Assembly: GCA_026545225.1 (NCBI GenBank)
Contig: CM048849.1
Location: 6,598,041-6,662,040, forward strand
Source: Cornus controversa
Taxonomy: Eukaryota; Streptophyta; Magnoliopsida; Cornales; Cornaceae
Reading direction: 5' to 3'
DNA length: 64,000 nucleotides
Translations under genes and position numbers: made by a program
The notes under the pieces: generated by a model
The model's database searches: none
Seen by the model: the letters and a program-made list of their open reading frames with translations, nothing else
Told to the model about the DNA's origin: nothing
Shown here: positions 57,466 to 64,000 of the stretch, piece by piece
Position numbering within the stretch: position 1 is the first letter of the stretch
Layout of the letters: the number at the start of each line of letters is the position of its first letter

Positions 57466-58575
57466 TGTCACTCCCCATTTTCCGACACCCAGTTAACAGC
57501 GAGGGAAATGAGGGTGATTATTGTATATGAACCATCATCCAAACCCTTAATCAATTCGAAACCTCGTAATCGCGGAAGCATAATCATAATCATACATACA
57601 ATGCATATATATATATATATTAATTTATCAACTCATACAAGTGGGTCTCTCATTAAGGAATATGTACACTTAAACTCCAACCTCAAATTTCATAAGCAAC
57701 TGCTCATGATGATTAATCATAACTTGAGCTATGATTCATCATAATCCTCAATATGATCAATCGTAATTGAGGGTACAATTAATCGTAGTTGTGATCAATC
57801 ATAGATGTATCATAGGGTCCATCATAACATACTTGAATTGGCCTCCATTCTAACTTAGAATTACGATTAATCATAATCCTAAATACGATCAATTGTAATT
57901 GAGGTTATGATTAATCGTAGATGTATCATAAGGTCTATCATAACACACTAGAATTGGCCTCCATTTTAATCTTGGAATTAAGATTAATCGTAATGGGGAT
58001 TACGATCATTAATCGTAATTCCTCCTGGATAAATTCTTGGGTTTTTTTTCTAATTTTTTATACCCTACCCATTCTCAATTTTTAGCATGCATGTCTCCAA
58101 TATTCACATGAAACCCAAAATAACAACAACATACATGAATACGATCAAATCATAGTTTTCACCATTTCAAGCGTAAAATAGCCAAAATGTATATATCTAG
58201 TTCACCATAAATTTAACATAAACATCTCAAAATTTTGAACATAAGGAGGTTCATTACAATAATATCCGAGATAAAAAAAATTACAAATGTCTACGGTAAC
58301 GATAGTGTGTTTCTTACATTCAATTTACAAAACCTCAATAAATGTCCAAACATGGCATATGAAAATATAACATAGTTACTCTAGAATGATAAATCAAATA
58401 TTTAAATCATAGCACTTCTAAGCTTCATCGATCACCGATGCCTTATCTGTAAAAATGTTTCGGGGAACGGAGTGAGCGCCAACATGCCCAGTAGAGATAC
58501 CCAAACCAACTTATGCATCAACTCAACGTGACCTACATGAAATTCAATCATGACATTCCTATGTACTACATAGCA
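57466..58575 (-). mobile_element. Truncated Tekay-type LTR (LTR D)
   Basis: The minus strand ends GGGTGTCGGAAAATGGGGAGTGACA at 57466, the typical 3' end of these LTRs. A palindrome array (57700-58020), then the GCATTGATCGATG...TTATCTGTAAAAATG block (about 58430-58460) follow in LTR order. It is cut at 58575 by LTR E on the other strand, so it lacks its CT-rich block and start. No primer site lies beyond its end, so it was a 3' or solo LTR. Confidence 0.75.
57700..58020. repeat. Palindrome array in LTR D
   Basis: About ten copies of ATGATTAATCAT or TACGATTAATCGTA-like motifs. One example is ATTACGAT (57999-58006) pairing with ATCGTAAT (58012-58019). The motif differs from that in LTRs A, B and F but keeps its symmetry. 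Confidence 0.8.
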
Positions 58576-59528
58576 TGTAGAGGCTGGGACCAAATTTAAC
58601 CGATCGATTTTTAGATTTTTCATCATTTTTGCCATAAATGTATTTTAAATAATGATATGGATGTTTTGAGAGTGAAAAAAATGTTTGAAAAGTTGTTAAA
58701 AGGTTTTTGAAAAATTTTGAAACATTTTGACAGAGTTGAGACTTTTGGGTCAACGGGGCCCGAGAAGTGGGTCGGGTGGGCCCGGAAATTCGGAAATTTT
58801 TTGAAATATATTTTTTTTAGTTTTAGATCAAATAAAATATTTAAAGAGTTAAGAAAGTGATTTCGAGGCTATAGCCACTTTCAAAATCGAAAACGGAGGT
58901 CGGGAGGATACGTTAAGTGGCCCGGGGGCATTTTGGTCATTTCGCAGCCCTATATATTTTAAATATCTGTAAGTACAGAGAATACTTCATTTCTCATAAA
59001 CCAAAGTCATGCTCAGGCACTCTCTCTCTCTCTCTCCTACTTCATTCTTCTTCCTTTTCTCTTCATTTTGGAGGCCTGCGACTTATATTTAGGAGTTGTC
59101 GAAGAAGGACAACACGTAGGGCTTGGCAAGGGCTTCGGTTTGAACCAAACAATCTTTGATTTTGGTAAGGTAAACCTCGGTGAAAATCTTGAAAATAGCT
59201 TGGAAAGCCTTCATTTTTGAGGTAAGGGTGTTCTTTCTCTTCTAATTATCGATTCTAGGGTTTCAAGTAGTTTAAAGAAATATAGGTTGTGTTGGCATTT
59301 AAGAGAGTGATAAGAGGGGTTGTAGTGTTATGATTTCTTCCTTCTCTAATAATTCCTACATGCAAGAATGATGTACATTGTGATATATGCAATGTACTAA
59401 ATGTATACATGCAATGTGTGTAAAATGAGAACATGTATAGCTAAGTTGTGTATATGTGATTTATATGCAAGCATTAAACATATATATATATGTCACTATA
59501 TGTTGTTAGTGTAGTGAAATTGCATGCT

Positions 59529-59529
<1 letters not shown>

Positions 59530-59580
<51 letters not shown>
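59530..59580. repeat. (AT)n microsatellite in LTR E
   Basis: An AT run of about 51 bp. Confidence 0.95.
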
Positions 59581-59582
<2 letters not shown>

Positions 59583-59740
59583 CATGAATGAGCATTTGAA
59601 GAGCTTGAAAATGATATGCTATGTGACATATGTGTTTAATATGTATATATGAGGAATTAACAAAAAATTGTGTAAGTGGACTGTACATGGGGTTTTGGAG
59701 TTGCCCAACCATGTCACGAGAGTAGTACAATTATCTACTC

Positions 59741-59952
59741 GGTATAACCGTCGGAGTTGCTCCAGCATACCAAGGCTAAGGCCTAGAAATCGGAGATTGT
59801 CCATAAACCTTGTGAAGTTCAGAGTTGTCCACTCACAATTGGCAAACCAACATATTGCCAAAGTTGTATGATTCTTCGAAGTTGTCTAAATCATACAATT
59901 ATCATCGGAGGTGTTTAAGGTCACATGATCATCGAAGTTGACTAATCATGTG
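59741..59952 (+). repeat. Array of five hairpins with different stems in LTR E
   Basis: In order: GGTAT (59741-59745) with ATACC (59767-59771); TTGTGA (59810-59815) with TCACAA (59833-59838); TTGGCAA (59839-59845) with TTGCCAA (59855-59861); TTGTATGATT (59864-59873) with AATCATACAA (59889-59898); CACATGAT (59922-59929) with ATCATGTG (59945-59952). Four of the loops contain TCGGAGTTGC, TCAGAGTTGTC, TTCGAAGTTGTCT and ATCGAAGTTGACT. The stems share no sequence pattern. Confidence 0.88.
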
Positions 59953-60659
59953 TATGTATCACATTATGACCAAGAAATGTGTATATATCATGTTGCTTAT
60001 GTATTTGAATTGTTATGCTTGATATATAGATTAAATGCATACTCTTAGACTTGCGTTTGTGGGGATTGACATGAGAGTGTTGAAAGTGCCATGTAGTGTA
60101 GTGACATACATAATCATGTAGGTCAGTGTCAAGTCGATGCCTAGGTGGGTTAGGACATTCTTACTGGGCATAGTTGTATACTCACCCTTCTCCTCCAAAC
60201 CTTTTTACAGATAAGGCGCTGATGATGCATGGGACTTGAGCATCTGAGCAGATCTCCTCATTGTTTTTGGCTTTATTTTATTTTATTTATGGCTATCCAT
60301 GTTGACTTTTGGCATATTCATTTTGTTGTAGTTATAGTCATAATTGAATTGTGGATGTTTTGGACTCTAAGAATGTAATTCATATGATGATTATGAACTT
60401 GAGATGACCATTTTAATATGATGTATGTTTTTGGACCCATTTGTGTATTTATAAGAGAATGACTTGTGAATTTTGAAAGTATATCCAATGGTATGTAAGA
60501 TTTGGTTCAATGTATGATTGGGATGGAGTAGATGATGTTATAAGATTTTATTGATGATTGAAAGGTTGTGTGGATGCATATAGATGATTTTAGGTTGCTA
60601 GAATAGGAATTGTGCATGAAATGGACTAAATGTGATGGTTCAGGATTTTTGACATAAGG

Positions 60660-60845
60660 CAATTTCAATCATGTGAAATGCCTTCAATTGTGCGAAAAAT
60701 TGCAATCCTGAATGTAAAAAATCCAAGGGGATCTCGATTGTACTTTGATAGATCAAACATTTCGATCATGTAAAACCATAATTTTGATTGTGCGAAAGCA
60801 TGATTTCAATTGTGCAAAACTAATATTTCGATTATGTAAAAAATT
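60660..60845 (+). repeat. Palindrome-like array in LTR E
   Basis: Degenerate copies of TTTCAATCATGTGAAA, TTTCGATCATGTAAAA and TTTCAATTGTGCAAAA. It is in the same place as the arrays of LTRs A, B, D and F, but the symmetry is weaker. Confidence 0.6.
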
Positions 60846-61046
60846 GCAGTTCCACTATGTTGGACATGTAGGGTATGGAATAATGTGTGGGGCCCATTAA
60901 GGTAGGATGATATTGAATTGTGCATATACATGTGCACTATGGGTTTTAAGCTTCTACGATAATTTAAGAGTGAAGAGGGTCTATTAGGGATTAGTAGACG
61001 GGTTCACCTCCTGTTCCAAGGAGTCGAAAAATCAGGCATGACAGCT

Positions 61047-61058
61047 TGGTATCAAAGC
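61047..61058 (+). other. LTR E primer binding site
   Basis: TGGTATCAAAGC lies 3 bp after the LTR end. It has one difference from the usual methionine tRNA site. Confidence 0.85.
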
Positions 61059-61309
61059 GATGGTTTAAATACCTTGGACGAAGGGTGGAAAATTGATGAA
61101 GTGTTCATTTGAGGTTAAGGATTGGGACATAAAGATTTAGACTTAAAGTGTATAAATTGCTTATTTGTAACATAATTGTTTGCTTACACATTTATAACAT
61201 GCTAATTGTGGATGGAATTGGCATAGTGCTTTGTAGGCATGGTAAGAGTGGATTAGTCAATTAATTTGTGTTTTGTCCTTAAGTGTCTCTTTGTTACCTT
61301 CGTAGCAAG

Positions 61310-61730
61310 ATGACGTCGGAGAAGGACCATGAGAAAGCCCCAGCTGCTTCACAAGAGACTAGTGATGGAGTTGAGGTTGTTATAGACATAGTTACAACCC
61401 TACAACAACTTGTAAGGGTGATGAGTGCTACGACAGGATCACAACAAGTGAGTCTGTTGCAAGTAAGTGGACACCTTAAGAAGAGACAAATGGAGGATGT
61501 TCCATATTCTTTGGAACAAAAACGGAGACGGTTGGAACTAGTGATCTCTTTACTTATGAGATCTTCCCTATTGGATGGGTTGTGCTATCACTGCTGTCAA
61601 CTAGGCCATTATAGGTCTGAGTGCCCAAGGAGGTAGTTGGCACCAAAGGAAGGCCAAATTTGTTACCATTATTGCCAGTTTGGACATGTTAGGCATGATT
61701 GCCCTGAGAGGCTGATTCATCGATAAATGT
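61310..61730 (+). pseudogene. Reduced gag of element E: N-terminus joined to zinc knuckles
   Basis: The frame starts MTSEKDHEKAPAASQETSDG at 61310, preceded by a good splice acceptor (CTTCGTAG). A leucine-rich stretch (TTLQQLVRVMSA) and a basic part (LKKRQMEDVPYSLEQKRRR) are followed at once by a knuckle, CYHCCQLGHYRSECP, and a stop (61634-61636). Beyond it a second knuckle reads CYHYCQFGHVRHDCP, with the second Cys changed to Tyr. The whole capsid domain present in the other gags here is missing, as if deleted. Sequence similarity to gag ends near 61730. It cannot form a normal capsid. Confidence 0.75.
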
Positions 61731-61734
61731 ATCA

Positions 61735-64000
61735 ATTAAATTACCACACTTCGCAATAGAACGAATTCCTTGCAGAATGGGGCTATTAAAATGGGTGTCG
61801 AACCTCTGGAACTATGGTCTGGCTGAGTTAGATATACGGAATTAATTCTAATTGAATTTAATAGAAAAGAGTGTTGATTTTTATATCTAAATTAACTAAT
61901 GGAGCAATTAAACAAAAACAAGAGAAACTTAAGAGTGTATAAAATATGAGATGAATCTTGGGTTATTGACTTCACCACTAACTTCATAATCAATGGCCAA
62001 TTGAACTAACTATGAGGAATTATACTATGCATAAGTGGTGTCGGTGGCTACAAACTCACCTCCATCAGTTAAGAAGATAACATATGATTAAGGCTAAGTC
62101 ATGGGCTATTTTCGATTGGCATGGGCCATCTGCCTAACTACTCTACTCTAGGGTGTAGTATGGTCCATCTTCTCTAGGCATAATAAAACGTTTAATGATA
62201 TATTCAGTGATTACCATTGTGTAATAATCACTCTCAGAATCACATAGAATAAAAGAGATTGAGTTCAATAACAATAATCAAGTATCTAAGACAAGATAAG
62301 AAATCATTGAAATTGAATTTGTAAGACTTTTATTGCTTAATTCTATAAGAAGAATCCTTTAAATTACACAATCTATGCATGAATACAAAAATTCCCAATA
62401 ATTAGAACAATCAAACCATTGATGCTTAGTTAGGTCTACAATAAAACCCTAGTGGATGAACTAGCCACTCATGGTAAAAGAGACTGCTTCAATTTTTGAG
62501 AAAAAAGGCGTCATCTTTATGGAATACACGCAAGACCTTGTTCTTCAATGGTTCTTCACTCCAAAGCTTTGCAAGTTACTGTCCAAAAGTCTCTCTCAAA
62601 AGTTCCCTAAATTTGCCACTTTAAACGTCAAGAGAATATCAAGTGTCCCCACCTAATTAGGAGCCAATTAGGGTTTTCTCGCATGCCCTAATTAGGTGAA
62701 TTTTTTTACTAACTTTTGGCCCAAAGTTTGACATAATAGAAGTCCGATTCACGAAATTTACGTGAAATACAAAAGTGTGCAGAATTGAATTTTGTTCAAC
62801 CTTGTTATGGGTCGTTTGAGGCTCAACAATAAGAGTTATGGGTCGTTTTCCAAAACGGAATTAAAATTGTGTTATGCGCAGAATTGAATTTCAGCCCGAA
62901 ATACCCTTAAGTAGTTATAATTTTTTTGGGCCACTTACTTGGGCTGTTTTGAGTTAAAATATGTAGTTGAATGGATCCATTTGATGTAAGCTGCATATAA
63001 CCCTCTTGAATGTCATCTCTAAAAGCCCAAAATCATGATTTTAACTGAAATAATCATTAAGGCTCTAAAAATACAGAAAACACAAAAATGAAGTAAAATC
63101 ACAAATAATCTATCACTAAGAGAATAAAATATATAAATTAAGAGGCTAGAATGTGCAACATTCAACGCCAATCACACGCCCAAACTTACATATTGCTAGT
63201 CCCTTAGCAATATAATAAAATAAAATTAAAACAAAGAAAGCTAACTAAACATTAACTGAACTACTCAACTCCTCTTTCATCGGAGAAACGATTACATTTA
63301 GCATATGCAACAAGCCTTTAAACCCCTAGGTTCCCCCTAGTGAATGAGTTACAGTCTCGTGAGGGTTTCTAGAAATTTTACCCACAAACATTCAAAATTT
63401 CTATTTCAACGTTAATCATGAAGAAAATTACAATACATAGTTACAAACTTGCATTCAAGAATAATTTCAAATCTTTTAAATTCTATAATTCAAAGCAATG
63501 GTCCCCACACATAATTCACATCAACACATCTCAAAGCAACCAACTCTAGCTCCCTCGTGAAAAGTGAACTAGCAATAATCTCATGTGACATAACCCAACT
63601 CCGAATATATTAAGTCACATACCCCATCAACTCACTAGCTCCCCTTATTGAAATCATACTTCCAAACACGAATAAATGACTTTTTTTTTTCATTTTTTTC
63701 ATCATTTTTTCTCATTTCTTATCGGCTGTGCAATGTCTTGTCTATTAAGCTCTTTGGAAGATCCATATAGAAAGCTTTCATCCAGTGACTCCCAAACCAA
63801 ATGGCTTTAGGGCACTAGATTTTAAGACACCCCGAAGAATCTAATAACTCAAATCAACTAAGCTACAAACCAAGACAACCAATGTTCATCTTTTCTCACC
63901 CCTTCACTTTTGACGTGAACACTCACTGCTTACTAAGGCAAGAGGCCCAGTTACTCATGAAAATGATCAATTTGATTTGCTACTTATCACATATATTATT
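61735..64000. other. Non-coding, retroelement-like sequence
   Basis: No gene is supported; the open frame at 62471-62656 has no recognisable motif. Phrases such as ACACGCCCAAACTTACATATTGCTAG (about 63174-63199) and GGTGTCGAACCTCTGGAAC resemble untranslated parts of large non-autonomous gypsy elements that I know of in plants, but I cannot mark its ends. It follows abruptly on the reduced gag. Confidence 0.35.

Larger units (their letters stand above)
58576..61043 (+). mobile_element. Tekay-type 5' LTR (LTR E)
   Basis: The 2468-bp LTR starts TGTAGAGGCTGGGACC and ends AGGCATGACA. It has the CT-rich block (about 59020-59065), GAGGTAAGGGTG (59218-59229, a good splice-donor match), a hairpin array (59741-59952), the block ending in CTTTTTACAGATAAGGCGC (about 60200-60220) and a palindrome-like array (60660-60845). 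A primer site follows at 61047. No 3' LTR is in the window. Confidence 0.85.

Noticed and set aside
57367..57744. 125-codon plus-strand open frame
   Set aside because: It crosses the end of LTR D and its palindromes, and the ending is encoded by a TA microsatellite.

Overview
This window is repeat-dominated nuclear DNA of a flowering plant, most likely a eudicot. The evidence is one spliced WRKY transcription factor gene surrounded by nested plant LTR retrotransposons, a plant L1-type LINE, a TRIM element and many AT and CT microsatellites. I cannot name the species. The only host protein-coding gene I can support is a three-exon group IIc WRKY gene at 53782-55259, closest to the WRKY48 type.

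Layout. 1-1145 is a decayed Tekay/Del-type Ty3/gypsy integrase end, followed by a rearranged LTR of the same broad family (1155-2934). A copia 3' LTR with its polypurine tract (2935-4637) abuts a decayed Tat-type gypsy gag-pol on the minus strand (4638-about 11770). The Tat integrase is split by a 3.0-kb solo Tekay LTR (4773-7778, TSD AGTAC). 11771-about 14540 looks like organellar, probably mitochondrial, DNA. From 15265 a LINE runs in three pieces to 38012. It is split first by Tekay element A (16654-36317, TSD TAGGC), whose own 3' LTR is split by Tekay element B on the minus strand (26039-35165, TSD GTTGT). It is split again by a solo LTR of another type (36525-37959, TSD CCATT). 38014-48567 holds minus-strand elements of a further Tekay-like group (C), arranged gag fragment - LTR - internal region - LTR. 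The right LTR carries a complete 570-bp TRIM (47623-48192, TSD TTATA). 48568-53400 is AT-rich intergenic DNA, then the WRKY gene. 55260-56896 is its 3' flank, then a possible LINE tail, a truncated minus-strand LTR (D), a plus-strand LTR with a reduced gag (E, 58576-about 61730) and non-coding retroelement-like sequence to the end.

None of the transposon open frames looks intact. Element A carries in-frame stops, a frameshift and changed catalytic residues. Element B has an intact RT motif and near-identical LTRs, so it inserted recently, but it lacks integrase.

The most unusual signal lies in the LTRs. Members of several LTR groups carry, at corresponding positions, arrays of short hairpins whose stems differ in sequence but still pair while the loops stay similar. 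Nearer the LTR 3' end they carry arrays of short palindromes (TCGATTAATCGA-like). Palindrome arrays also occur in an apparently unrelated solo LTR and in the copia LTR. This looks like selected structure and is the part most worth testing.
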